Positions 8,376-15,900 of a stretch of DNA of 33,227 nucleotides are shown one piece after another (the first letter of the stretch is position 1; each line of letters starts with the position of its first letter). Position numbers and translations under genes: made by a program. The DNA is taken from assembly GCA_017397175.1 (NCBI GenBank), contig JAFQKA010000012.1:1-33227 (forward strand). Direction: 5' to 3'. The notes under the pieces were generated by a model, which searched no databases, was not told where the DNA came from, and was given only the letters and a program-made list of their open reading frames with translations. Source of the stretch: Clostridia bacterium. GTDB taxonomy: Bacteria > Bacillota > Clostridia > Oscillospirales > CAG-272.

Positions 8376-8918
8376 ATGAAGATAAAAATTGGCTTTGGAG
8401 CAGTCGTTTTACCTTTGGCTCTTTTCATGGCAGGAGCAAGTACATCTTCCCTGCTCTCTTTGCTGTCAGCGGTCCTTTTCCATGAGCTTGGACACATAAT
8501 AACGATTCTGATCCTGAAAAAGAAGATACGCACCGTCACCCTTGAACCTTTTGGCGCGCGGATAATTATCGAAGATGAGATCTCATACGTTCACGAAATT
8601 CTGATAGCTTTAGCCGGACCTGCGGCAAGTCTTTTGCTGTTTTTTCTTTTAGGAGACGGAAATGCAGCAGACTATTCCCTTTTTTTGGGGGTCATAAACC
8701 TTCTTCCCGTCCCGACTCTCGATGGAGGTCGTGCGCTATATTGCACCGTGTCCTACTTCTCGGGTCCTCTATCGGGAGACCTGGCCACAAGGATCTGCGG
8801 AAAGATATTCGCATTTTTGATTTGGTTGGTCTCGGTCTATCTTATTTTGCGGTATGACGGCGGTTTTGGGCTTTTGGTCTTTTCCTGCTTTTTAGCTGTA
8901 ATGACAGCGAGAAAATAA
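8376..8918 (+). CDS. Site-2 protease family (M50) membrane protein, SpoIVFB-like
   Basis: This 180-residue polytopic membrane zinc protease has the active-site helix HELGH at 36-40 and the second motif NLLPVPTLDGG with D116. The Asn108-Asp116 spacing matches the NPxPxLDGG-type motif of this family. Several hydrophobic segments surround these motifs. It is short compared with Bacillus SpoIVFB (near 290 residues) and has no CBS domain. SpoIVFB cleaves pro-sigma-K in the mother cell; sigK lies 1.1 kb away on the other strand, which makes that role attractive but unproven. No SpoIVFA or BofA is adjacent. Translation depends on a GGGGG inside the upstream hairpin. It could instead be a general S2P protease. 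Confidence 0.8.
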   Translation: MKIKIGFGAVVLPLALFMAGASTSSLLSLLSAVLFHELGHIITILILKKKIRTVTLEPFGARIIIEDEISYVHEILIALAGPAASLLLFFLLGDGNAADYSLFLGVINLLPVPTLDGGRALYCTVSYFSGPLSGDLATRICGKIFAFLIWLVSVYLILRYDGGFGLLVFSCFLAVMTARK

Positions 8919-8949
8919 AACAGAGGGCGCATTTTGCGCCCTCTGTTTT
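8917..8949. terminator. Bidirectional terminator between the M50 and SGNH genes
   Basis: AAAACAGAGGGCGC (8917-8930) pairs perfectly with its complement (8936-8949) around ATTTT. Both flanks are A/T, so it serves both converging genes. The stop codons of both genes overlap its ends. Confidence 0.92.
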
Positions 8950-9973
8950 ATTTATTGTCCAGAACGGTTTTTACCCTCTCCGTGAGATTTCTTGCAATTT
9001 CATCGACGCCGCGGGGACTTGGGTGAACCAGGTCGCCGCTGAGCCCGCGAGAGTTCGTGAGGATCTCCGTTCCTTTTACGTAATGAACGTTGGGAAGATC
9101 CAACTCCTCGGTTATCCTCTTGATTATATCGCGGAAATCACGAACCTGCGGATTGTTTCCGCCCGCATCACTTCCGCAGAAGAAAAGGTCAATGGCAAAT
9201 ATTTCACTTTTGGGGTGTGACGCGGCAATTTTCTCCACGAAATACCTGCACTTGGAGTAAAATTCCTCGTTTGAAAAATGACCGACCACGTTGATTCCCA
9301 TTTCTATGGTTGCAACGTCGAAATCAAGGGTAGCTAAGTGATCCGCAACCTCTTTTTCCATTCTGGCAGAGCCTGCAAAACCGCAATTCAAAAGATCCGC
9401 GTCAATATTTTCCGCCAGACGAAAAGCCCATGTATAGGGGGTGACCAGGGCTGTACTTCCGTGAGTTATGGAGGAACCGTATGTAAGCAGCCTGCGACAG
9501 GGCAGATCCTCGGGACGCGGCGGCTCAATGTCCCCCTCAATATCGTATATAATAAATCCGTAGGACGGCAGGATCAGGCGCACCAGATCGTAAGCGTAGG
9601 GGATATTGTGTTCCTTGTGTATGCTTTCAGCCATTTCGGGCGAATTTACCGGCAAAAATTCAAGCACGGTCTTCTCCCTGTATATTTCCTTTCTGCATCT
9701 GTCCCATGCGGCACACATTCCACCGTACCACACCTGTGCCTCGCAGCAGTTTATCGACTCGTATACTTTACTCAATGCCAGCGTTATCTTTGCTGTACCC
9801 GATTTTACGCGAAAGCGTATTTCAACGCCCGTAGAGGCGATATTCCTCGACTTTCCCTGCTCCGACGATAGGTGTTCTTCCACGCAAACGGGAAGTCTGT
9901 GCATTACGTATCCGCCTTCTCCGTTCGGTGTCAGCTCACTTACACCGTGAAGCTCTGCATTTTTCCAAATCAT
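8948..9973 (-). CDS. SGNH/GDSL-family hydrolase (candidate carbohydrate esterase)
   Basis: This 341-residue protein has no signal peptide. Residues ~1-150 are predicted as a beta-sandwich entry domain. Residues ~160-340 form an SGNH hydrolase: block I YGSSITHG at 165-172 with Ser168 as likely nucleophile, NCGFAGSARME as block II, EMGINVVG as block III, and the catalytic pair D314 and H317 in SGDLVHPSPRG. The two-domain form recalls bacterial acetylxylan and other sugar acetylesterases. With glycosidases nearby, deacetylation of oligosaccharides is a reasonable guess. AAGGAG lies 8 bases before the ATG. It is transcribed alone from its own promoter. Specificity is unknown. Confidence 0.85.
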   Translation of the reverse strand: MIWKNAELHGVSELTPNGEGGYVMHRLPVCVEEHLSSEQGKSRNIASTGVEIRFRVKSGTAKITLALSKVYESINCCEAQVWYGGMCAAWDRCRKEIYREKTVLEFLPVNSPEMAESIHKEHNIPYAYDLVRLILPSYGFIIYDIEGDIEPPRPEDLPCRRLLTYGSSITHGSTALVTPYTWAFRLAENIDADLLNCGFAGSARMEKEVADHLATLDFDVATIEMGINVVGHFSNEEFYSKCRYFVEKIAASHPKSEIFAIDLFFCGSDAGGNNPQVRDFRDIIKRITEELDLPNVHYVKGTEILTNSRGLSGDLVHPSPRGVDEIARNLTERVKTVLDNK

Positions 9974-10007
9974 TTTCGTTCTCCTTTGTCAGGCTTTTTT
10001 CCGTTTT

Positions 10008-10036
10008 ATTTTATCACATAAACAAACAAATGTCAA
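10008..10036 (-). promoter_or_regulatory. Promoter of the SGNH hydrolase gene
   Basis: Minus strand: TTGACA (10031-10036), 17-bp spacer, TAAAAT (10008-10013). It lies in the short gap below sigK, so the hydrolase is transcribed independently of sigK. Confidence 0.7.
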
Positions 10037-10050
10037 CAATCAAAAGCTCT

Positions 10051-10734
10051 TTATCCCATAGCCTCTCTCAGAGTTTCAAGAGCACCCTTTTCTATTCGGC
10101 TCACGTAGGAACGGGAAATTCCCAAAAGCTGTGCCACCTCACGCTGTGTCAACGGTTCACCTCCCGAGAGCCCGTAGCGAAGTTGGATTATTTTTCGTTC
10201 TCTCACGGACAGCGCACTGTCCACCAGCTGCCTTGCGCGGTCGCTTTGAATCTTTCTTTCCACCTCCTCGCAGACGTTCTCGTCACTGCTCATAACGTCA
10301 ATATACGTCAGAGGATTTCCGTCCTTGTCCATGTCAATAGTCTCGCTGAGTGAAACCTCCGCTTGTATCTTTTTTTGCGCGCGAAAGTGCATGAGTATTT
10401 CGTTCTGAATACACCGCGCTCCGTAGGTGGCAAAGCGAACGCCGCTTGTTGGCTTGTAAGAATCCACCGCCTTCACCAGTCCCACGGTTCCGATAGAAAC
10501 CAGATCCTCAGAATCCTTTGCCCCCGAATAATATTTTCGCACGATATGGGAGACCAGGCGCAGATTGTGAAGTATCAGCTTTTCTCTGGCACCCTCGTCA
10601 CCTGTACCCGAAAATACCTCAAAAAGCCTTTTTTCCTCCTGTGCCTCAAGCGGCGGGGGAAATCCCCCGGGCGTGGAGATTCCCAGGATCAGACAAGCGG
10701 CCTTCAAAGCGATGGACAAAAGATAGGTAAGCAT
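10051..10734 (-). CDS. sigK: Sporulation sigma factor sigma-K (pro-form)
   Basis: This 227-residue RNA polymerase sigma factor drives late mother-cell genes in sporulation. The hydrophobic N-terminus (residues 1-20, MLTYLLSIALKAACLILGIS) matches a membrane-tethering pro-sequence and is followed by FPPPLEAQEEK, close to the Bacillus pro-sigma-K junction. Region 2 is clear (HNLRLVSHIVRKYY, DLVSIGTVGLVKAVDSY, RFATYGARCIQNEILMH). Region 4 ends with the helix-turn-helix LTQREVAQLLGISRSYVSR. The gene is uninterrupted, unlike the skin-split gene of Bacillus subtilis. GGAGG precedes the ATG. No sigma-A promoter was recognised upstream, as expected for a gene read by a sporulation sigma factor. Confidence 0.95.
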   Translation of the reverse strand: MLTYLLSIALKAACLILGISTPGGFPPPLEAQEEKRLFEVFSGTGDEGAREKLILHNLRLVSHIVRKYYSGAKDSEDLVSIGTVGLVKAVDSYKPTSGVRFATYGARCIQNEILMHFRAQKKIQAEVSLSETIDMDKDGNPLTYIDVMSSDENVCEEVERKIQSDRARQLVDSALSVRERKIIQLRYGLSGGEPLTQREVAQLLGISRSYVSRIEKGALETLREAMG

Positions 10735-10832
10735 AAAGTTCCTCCAAATAACGTTTTCCTCACAAAATTTTATTCAAAAAACTCTTTTTATTGCCTGTAC
10801 ACAAAAAAATCGATGAGAGAAGTCCTTTTCGG

Positions 10833-10861
10833 TTGACATTAGCACGCAAAAATGGTACAAT
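10833..10861 (+). promoter_or_regulatory. Promoter of the PPi-PFK operon
   Basis: TTGACA (10833-10838), 17-bp spacer, TACAAT (10856-10861), 47 bases before the ATG at 10908. It lies inside the longer open frame starting at 10791, which excludes that upstream start. Confidence 0.8.
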
Positions 10862-10907
10862 ATTGACGAAAATAAAAGTCCCAAACGGGGATATAAGCGA
10901 GGAAAAT

Positions 10908-12149
10908 ATGAAAAAACTTATAGGAAATGCGGTAGTAGGTCAGTCCGGCGGTCCTACCGCGGCAATAAACGCAACTTTGGCTGGTGTTATCCGCGGCGTA
11001 CTTGACGAAAACTGCCATGGCGGAGCTATCAAAACACTTTACGGCATGAGAAACGGCGTGGAAGGTCTGCTTGAGGAGCGTCTGGTCAACCTGACCGAGC
11101 TTTTTGCCGACGAGCAAAAGCTCATCGACCTTGAAAATACCCCTGCGGCGGCACTTGGCTCTTGCCGAAAGAAGCTTCCCACTCTCTCCGAGGGCAAGGA
11201 GACATACGAAAAGCTCCTTGAGATCTTTAAAAAATACGACATCCGCTATTTCTTCTATATCGGCGGAAACGATTCAATGGATACCGCCGCAAAGCTCAGT
11301 GAATTTTCCAAAATTTGCGGATACGAGATGAGGATTATCGGTGTCCCCAAGACTATCGACAACGACCTTATCGTCACCGACCACACCCCCGGCTTTGGCT
11401 CGGCGGCAAAATACATCGGCACCACCGTTCGTGAGATAATACGCGACTGCGCGGTGTATACCGTGAAGGCTGTCACCATCGTTGAGATAATGGGACGTGA
11501 CGCAGGCTGGCTCACCTGTGCGTCGGCTCTCGGTCGCCGCGTTGACGGCTTTGAACCGGACCTCGTTTACCTGCCCGAAAGAGACTTTGACGCGGACAAG
11601 TTCCTTTTCGACGTGCGCGCGGCACTTGAGCGCCACCCCAACGTGGTCATCGCGGTCTCCGAGGGCATAAAGTCCGCTGACGGCAAGTACGTATGCGAAC
11701 TGCTCGGAAGCGGCTCCACCGACGTTTTCGGCCACACACAGCTGACGGGTTGCGGAAAGGCTCTTGAGCATCTTGTCAAGCGGGAGATCGGCTGCAAAGT
11801 CCGCTCCATTGAGCTGAATCTTCCCCAGCGTTGCGCTTCTCACCTTGCATCAAAGACAGACCTTGATGAATCTGTTCTTGTGGGACGCGGCGCGGTCAAG
11901 GCGGCATCCGAGGGTGTCTCTTGCCACATGATGACTATTCTTCGCAAATCAACAAATCCATACGAGATCGAAATTTCCTCCTCCGACGTTTCCCTTATTG
12001 CAAATCAGGCAAAATCCGTGCCCAATGAATTTATAAATGAGGAAGGCAACCACGTAACAGACGAATGCGTTGACTATTTACTTCCTCTCATCGCAGGCGA
12101 AAACACACCCCGATTCGAAAAGGGACTTCCCGTTCACATAGTGATCTGA
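10908..12149 (+). CDS. Diphosphate-dependent 6-phosphofructokinase
   Basis: This 413-residue glycolytic enzyme phosphorylates fructose 6-phosphate reversibly with pyrophosphate. The start is the ATG at 10908, with GAGGAAA upstream and the promoter at 10833-10861. Motifs: GQSGGPTAAINATLAG (N-terminal loop), YIGGNDSMDTAAK (GGND instead of the GGDGS of ATP enzymes), VPKTIDNDL (characteristic of PPi-PFK) and MGRDAGWLTCASAL. The combination of GGND with the PKTIDND lysine points to PPi rather than ATP as donor; this is family knowledge, not measured. It heads an operon with two less familiar genes at spacings of 12 and 1 base. Confidence 0.92.
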   Translation: MKKLIGNAVVGQSGGPTAAINATLAGVIRGVLDENCHGGAIKTLYGMRNGVEGLLEERLVNLTELFADEQKLIDLENTPAAALGSCRKKLPTLSEGKETYEKLLEIFKKYDIRYFFYIGGNDSMDTAAKLSEFSKICGYEMRIIGVPKTIDNDLIVTDHTPGFGSAAKYIGTTVREIIRDCAVYTVKAVTIVEIMGRDAGWLTCASALGRRVDGFEPDLVYLPERDFDADKFLFDVRAALERHPNVVIAVSEGIKSADGKYVCELLGSGSTDVFGHTQLTGCGKALEHLVKREIGCKVRSIELNLPQRCASHLASKTDLDESVLVGRGAVKAASEGVSCHMMTILRKSTNPYEIEISSSDVSLIANQAKSVPNEFINEEGNHVTDECVDYLLPLIAGENTPRFEKGLPVHIVI

Positions 12150-12161
12150 TCGGAGGCAATC

Positions 12162-13031
12162 ATGAAAATTTCAACCGAAATCGGTTCGCTTTTAAAACAA
12201 CGCCCTACCAAAGAAGCACTTGACATTGTAAAAAATGCGGGATTTGACTGCGCGGATTTTTCTTTCTCAGCTCTTCCCAAAACAACGCTCACAGATCTTT
12301 CCGAGGAGCTTGAAACATACCGCGATCTCCGCCGCTATTCCGACGAGATCGGCCTGCCGTTCAATCAGGCACACGCGCCCTTTGCATCAAGCACAGGCGA
12401 CCCCGACGAAGACGCAACAATCTTCGAGCGCATCAAAAATTCAATAATTCTTTCGGGCATACTTGGAATAAAACACGTTATAGTCCATCCAAAACAGCAC
12501 CTGTCCTACCGCTACAACGAGGCGGTTCTGAGGGAAATGAATTTTGTTTTTTACAACGCTCTTCGTCCTTACGCACAAGAGGCAGGGGTAAAGATCGCTA
12601 TTGAAAATATGTGGAAATATAACCCTGCACACACCCATATTGACCACAGCGTCTGCTCGCGGATCGAGGAGCATATTGCATACGTTGATATGCTCGATTC
12701 CCCCGTATTCGTTGCGTGCCTTGACATCGGGCATTGCGCCCTTGTGGGCGAGGATCCGGCAGAATCTATCCGACGGCTCGGGCATGACCGTCTCCACGCC
12801 CTCCACGTGCACGATCTTGATTACGTAAACGACCTGCACACACTGCCCGGTTGCTCTAAACTCGATTTCAAGCCTGTTATGCGCGCTCTGCATGACATTG
12901 ATTACGACGGCGAGCTTACCCTTGAAGCCTGCTATTTCCTCCGTGGATTTGAGCCCGAGTTCCACCCCGAAGCAGTTGCTTTCATGGCAAAAAGAGCAAG
13001 ATTTCTTGCCGATATGAAATTCGAGGATTGA
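12162..13031 (+). CDS. Sugar phosphate isomerase/epimerase-like TIM barrel (AP endonuclease 2 family)
   Basis: This 289-residue protein is of the xylose-isomerase-like TIM-barrel superfamily. Candidate metal ligands are spaced as in the family: Glu in KIAIENMWKYNP, Asp and His in CLDIGHCALVGED, His in LHALHVHDLDYV, and Glu in LTLEACYF. Histidines in FNQAHAP and VIVHPKQH add to the pocket. GGAGG is 7 bases before the ATG and the gap to PFK is 12 bases, so it is co-transcribed. The family contains isomerases, epimerases and other carbohydrate enzymes; neither substrate nor reaction can be assigned. The next gene starts 1 base after its stop, which suggests a shared pathway. Confidence 0.82.
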   Translation: MKISTEIGSLLKQRPTKEALDIVKNAGFDCADFSFSALPKTTLTDLSEELETYRDLRRYSDEIGLPFNQAHAPFASSTGDPDEDATIFERIKNSIILSGILGIKHVIVHPKQHLSYRYNEAVLREMNFVFYNALRPYAQEAGVKIAIENMWKYNPAHTHIDHSVCSRIEEHIAYVDMLDSPVFVACLDIGHCALVGEDPAESIRRLGHDRLHALHVHDLDYVNDLHTLPGCSKLDFKPVMRALHDIDYDGELTLEACYFLRGFEPEFHPEAVAFMAKRARFLADMKFED

Positions 13032-13032
13032 C

Positions 13033-14736
13033 ATGAACGAAAAATACATACCCCTGCTCCGAACCTATTGCGATACGCTGGTTCGCTCGCAGCTTCGCGG
13101 CACGGGAGAAAAATCACTTGACGGAGGAATTTTGTGCCGTCCCTGTGCCATGATCCACGGACGGATCGCAGATGCGGTCTATCCTCTGGTCTATATGGCA
13201 AAGCTCACCGAAAATGCAAACTATCTGAATTCCGCATATCTGGCCTTTGACTGGAGTGAAAACGTACTCTGCGACGACGGCGGAATGTACAACGACACCA
13301 CAAAAACCTGGCAAGGAACGACTGTTTTCTTCGCCATTTCCTTAGCCGAGGCTTTACACACAGGCGCGGATATCATCACTCCCAAAGAAAAAGCAAAATG
13401 GGAGGAGCGTCTGCGCCAAAACGGCGAGTGGCTCTATCGCGTGCTTGACGAGCGCCACTCTGCAAACATAAATTACCTTGCATCAAACACTTTGGCACTT
13501 TTTCTGATCGGTGAATATTTCGATCTTCCCGATTATATAGAAAAAGCGGCAAGATTGGCGGATTTCTCAATGTCGCACTTCACCGAAAACGGATTCCTTT
13601 GGGGTGAGACCGCACACGGTGGTCGCGGAGATCACAACCGCGAAGCAATTACCGCAAAAGGCTGCCGTCCCATCGACATGGGTTATAATTTGGAAGAATC
13701 TCTGCCCGCGCTTGTAAAATACGCATATTTCTCAAAGAATGAAAAAATGCTTTCTACGCTTGAAAGTATTCTTGTAAAACAGCTTGATTTCTTCCTGCCC
13801 GACGGTGCTGTTGACAACAGCTTCGGCTCGCGCAACAACAAATGGACCTATTGGGGTTCGCGCACCTCGGACGGCTGTATTTCAATGTTTGCGCTTCTCG
13901 CGGACAGAAATCCCCTGTTCGCAGAGATTGCCGACAGGACCTATTCCCTGCTTCAATCCTGCACCGAGGACGGACATCTCTACGGCGGTCCTCACTACCA
14001 CCGCCACGGAATACTTCCCTGTATACATCACACCTTCCCCCACGCGGCTGCCCTTGCCTTTGCCGTAGAATACGGGAGAAAGGCGGAAAAGGCAGGATAC
14101 CTGCCCATTGACCGTGCAATTCCCGTTCAATATTATCCCGAGATCGACACCTTGAAGATCGCCGTAGGAAATTATCGCGCGACCCTGACAGGCTACGACT
14201 GCACAACGGGCGAGGGTAACCACGTCAGCGGCGGCTCGCTCACCCTGCTCTACCATTATGATAAAGGCCCTATCATCGCGGGATCGACCCTCGATTTTCG
14301 CAACTCCGAAGCGAACAACTTCCAGCTTCCCACGAAGCTCACCGAGCACCGTTCTCTCGTTCCACGTCTTGAGGTGATCAAGAGCGGCAAGCGCTATACG
14401 TCGGCATACGACGACACGGTGAAAATGAAGGTGGAAAAGTGCAACGAAAATGTTGAGGTCACCTCCGTTTGCGGTCTCTGGACGGGAGCAGGTGCAAGAT
14501 TCCCCGCTGACGTTGACCACGCAGTAAAATACACATTTACCGAAAGCGGTGTCACCATTCGCGCTGAAAATTGCGAGGGCACGAAATTCGTTCTTCCTCT
14601 TATCTGCGGCGAACCCGAGATCACCTGCGGAACACTCGTTTCGAAGGACGACATCTTCTACCTTACCGGCGGCTTTGAGGCAACCGAATACGTGATCGAG
14701 CCGCAAAACGGGGTTATTGAGTTTAAGATTACATAA
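13033..14736 (+). CDS. Unassigned (alpha/alpha)6-barrel-like protein, candidate glycosidase or lyase
   Basis: I do not recognise the family of this 567-residue cytoplasmic protein. The N-terminal two-thirds alternates helices with aromatic and His/Asp/Glu-rich loops (DWSENVLCDDGGMYND, NINYLASNTLALFLIGEYF, WGETAHGGRGDHNREAI, HLYGGPHYHRHG). This resembles six-hairpin glycosidases and polysaccharide lyases. The C-terminal ~170 residues look like beta-sandwich, as in many such enzymes (GNHVSGGSLTLLYHYDKGP onwards). There is no signal peptide, so it would act on imported oligosaccharides. The ATG comes 1 base after the upstream stop, with GAGG inside that gene's last codons, so translation is probably coupled. 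It is the last gene of the PPi-PFK operon. Confidence 0.7.
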   Translation: MNEKYIPLLRTYCDTLVRSQLRGTGEKSLDGGILCRPCAMIHGRIADAVYPLVYMAKLTENANYLNSAYLAFDWSENVLCDDGGMYNDTTKTWQGTTVFFAISLAEALHTGADIITPKEKAKWEERLRQNGEWLYRVLDERHSANINYLASNTLALFLIGEYFDLPDYIEKAARLADFSMSHFTENGFLWGETAHGGRGDHNREAITAKGCRPIDMGYNLEESLPALVKYAYFSKNEKMLSTLESILVKQLDFFLPDGAVDNSFGSRNNKWTYWGSRTSDGCISMFALLADRNPLFAEIADRTYSLLQSCTEDGHLYGGPHYHRHGILPCIHHTFPHAAALAFAVEYGRKAEKAGYLPIDRAIPVQYYPEIDTLKIAVGNYRATLTGYDCTTGEGNHVSGGSLTLLYHYDKGPIIAGSTLDFRNSEANNFQLPTKLTEHRSLVPRLEVIKSGKRYTSAYDDTVKMKVEKCNENVEVTSVCGLWTGAGARFPADVDHAVKYTFTESGVTIRAENCEGTKFVLPLICGEPEITCGTLVSKDDIFYLTGGFEATEYVIEPQNGVIEFKIT

Positions 14737-14856
14737 AATCCTCCCTCCCGGAGGGAGCCTCACAAAATTCACCGAAACCGCAAGCAAAAAACAAGAAAAA
14801 CACATGATATTCGAAAAAAGAAACTTAGACGACAAAACCGTTCATGCCCTTATAGA

Positions 14857-14898
14857 ATGAATATACCCCCGGCAGATCTCTGTCGGGGGTATATTCAT
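14857..14898. terminator. Long hairpin between convergent genes
   Basis: ATGAATATACCCCCGGCAG (14857-14875) pairs with the segment 14880-14898 over 19 bp with a single G-U pair. The loop is ATCT. The stop codon of the tetR-like gene lies within the right arm. There is no U-tract on either strand, so factor-independent termination is uncertain. The rest of the 158-bp gap has only a short CTCCCT/AGGGAG hairpin near 14743. Confidence 0.55.
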
Positions 14899-15413
14899 CT
14901 TCCGCGGTATTCCTGCTTGAGCACTTGAGCTATCTCCTCGGGAGATTCTTTGCATCCGCCTGCAAGCCACATTTTGATTATTGCGTTGAGTCCGTTTCTG
15001 AAAAACTCAATGTGATATTTCAAATTTCCTTCTATTTGCTCTGCCTCGGCACGCTTTGGATCGTATGTCGAAATAAGATGCTTGTCATCATAACAAAGCT
15101 TAAAATAGGTCTTATAAAACAACTGATTTTCCTTTATATGTGTAAACATCTTCAGCGCACCGCTTCGCTCGTTGAAATAGTCGTAATCCGCAAAAAGGTT
15201 GCTGAAATCATTTTCCAGCTTTTCTCTTGTCCTGTCTGCCAGATCGTATATGTCAATATAATTAGCATAAAATGTGCTTCTGTTCAGGCCCGTATTCTTG
15301 ATAATATCCGAAACCGTTATTTTGTTCAGGTCTCTCGATTGCAAAAGCTCCACGAACGCTCTTTCTATCTTCTCCTGTGATTCCCTTCTGCGTTTGTTGT
15401 TTGCTACGTTCAT
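14895..15413 (-). CDS. TetR family transcriptional regulator
   Basis: This 172-residue DNA-binding repressor has an N-terminal helix-turn-helix: ITVSDIIKNTGLNRSTFYANYIDIYD has the typical TetR spacing with STFYxxF/Y. The C-terminal helical half recalls the DhaS/TetR_C_7 subgroup. The start is the ATG at 15413, preceded by AAAGGAG; a longer open frame upstream is antisense to the next gene and lacks a ribosome site. It is divergent from a two-gene membrane operon. Two related inverted repeats sit in the shared 118-bp gap, so it likely represses itself and those genes. The ligand is unknown. Confidence 0.88.
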   Translation of the reverse strand: MNVANNKRRRESQEKIERAFVELLQSRDLNKITVSDIIKNTGLNRSTFYANYIDIYDLADRTREKLENDFSNLFADYDYFNERSGALKMFTHIKENQLFYKTYFKLCYDDKHLISTYDPKRAEAEQIEGNLKYHIEFFRNGLNAIIKMWLAGGCKESPEEIAQVLKQEYRGR

Positions 15414-15429
15414 TTTTTCTCCTTTATTC

Positions 15430-15441
15430 CGACACTTGTCG
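15430..15441. promoter_or_regulatory. Candidate TetR operator 1
   Basis: CGACACTTGTCG is a 5-bp inverted repeat around CT. It shares the core ACACTTGT with operator 2 (read on the other strand). It lies downstream of the tetR promoter, where a repressor would block elongation or initiation. Confidence 0.5.
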
Positions 15442-15453
15442 CAAAATTGACGC

Positions 15454-15482
15454 TTGATTTTGTCTGTCAGATGTATTATACT
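15454..15482 (+). promoter_or_regulatory. Promoter of the membrane-protein operon, overlapping the tetR promoter
   Basis: Plus strand: TTGATT (15454-15459), 17-bp spacer, TATACT (15477-15482). The opposite strand reads TATAAT at 15475-15480, which with TTGTGT 17 bp upstream could be the tetR promoter. The two -10 elements therefore share bases, so transcription in the two directions should be mutually exclusive. Confidence 0.55.
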
Positions 15483-15496
15483 ACAAATGCAATAAA

Positions 15497-15508
15497 AACA
15501 CAAGTGTT
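15497..15508. promoter_or_regulatory. Candidate TetR operator 2
   Basis: AACACAAGTGTT is a 5-bp inverted repeat around AA. It overlaps the -35 region of the tetR promoter and lies between the operon promoter and its first gene. The shared core with the site at 15430-15441 supports a common binding protein. Confidence 0.5.
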
Positions 15509-15531
15509 GTTTTAATGAAAGGAGAAAAAAC

Positions 15532-15900
15532 ATGAAAAAGAGTAATTTTGTTGCATTGATTTTAGGTACGGTAAGCGGAGTTCTGTTCGCTCTGGGTATG
15601 TGTATGGCACTTCTTCCCGAATGGAACGCTTTTGGAACCGGCGTAGCCATGGGCGGTGCAGGAATCGTCCTTGGTCTGATCACACTCATGGTATGGTGCA
15701 AAATGGAGGGCAAAAAATTCCCGAAGATGAACGCGGGCAACATCCTTCGCGCCATTTACAGCGTAATTGCCGCGCTTGTGCTGGGAACGGGAATGGCACT
15801 TTGCCTCGTTGCCGAAAAGATCGTTCTCGGAACCCTGATAGGTCTTCTTGGGATCATTATGCTCATTGCCCTTATCCCCATGATCAAGGGAATTAAATGA
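15532..15900 (+). CDS. Small four-helix membrane protein of unknown function
   Basis: This 122-residue protein has four predicted membrane segments (about residues 5-25, 33-53, 72-92 and 97-118) and a short basic loop (CKMEGKKFPKMNAG). AAAGGAG precedes the ATG. Its last four bases (ATGA) are the start of the next gene, so the two are translationally coupled and probably interact. TetR control suggests a role in envelope stress or efflux, but nothing in the sequence identifies a substrate. I do not recognise the family. Confidence 0.75.
   Translation: MKKSNFVALILGTVSGVLFALGMCMALLPEWNAFGTGVAMGGAGIVLGLITLMVWCKMEGKKFPKMNAGNILRAIYSVIAALVLGTGMALCLVAEKIVLGTLIGLLGIIMLIALIPMIKGIK

Noticed and set aside
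10791-10907. N-terminal extension of PPi-PFK from an upstream ATG
   Set aside because: The consensus promoter (10833-10861) lies inside the extension and the ribosome site is just before 10908. The family N-terminus (KKLIGNAVVGQSGG) starts there.
10735-10907. Riboswitch or attenuator upstream of PPi-PFK or sigK
   Set aside because: No conserved riboswitch core or terminator/antiterminator pair was seen, only a promoter.
13882-14835. 317-residue minus-strand ORF opposite the (alpha/alpha)6-like gene
   Set aside because: It has no recognisable domain, no ribosome site and no promoter. The plus-strand gene is translationally coupled to a clear operon.
15414-15755. N-terminal extension of the TetR-like gene
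   Set aside because: The extension is antisense to the first membrane gene and to the shared promoter region. AAAGGAG precedes the ATG at 15413.
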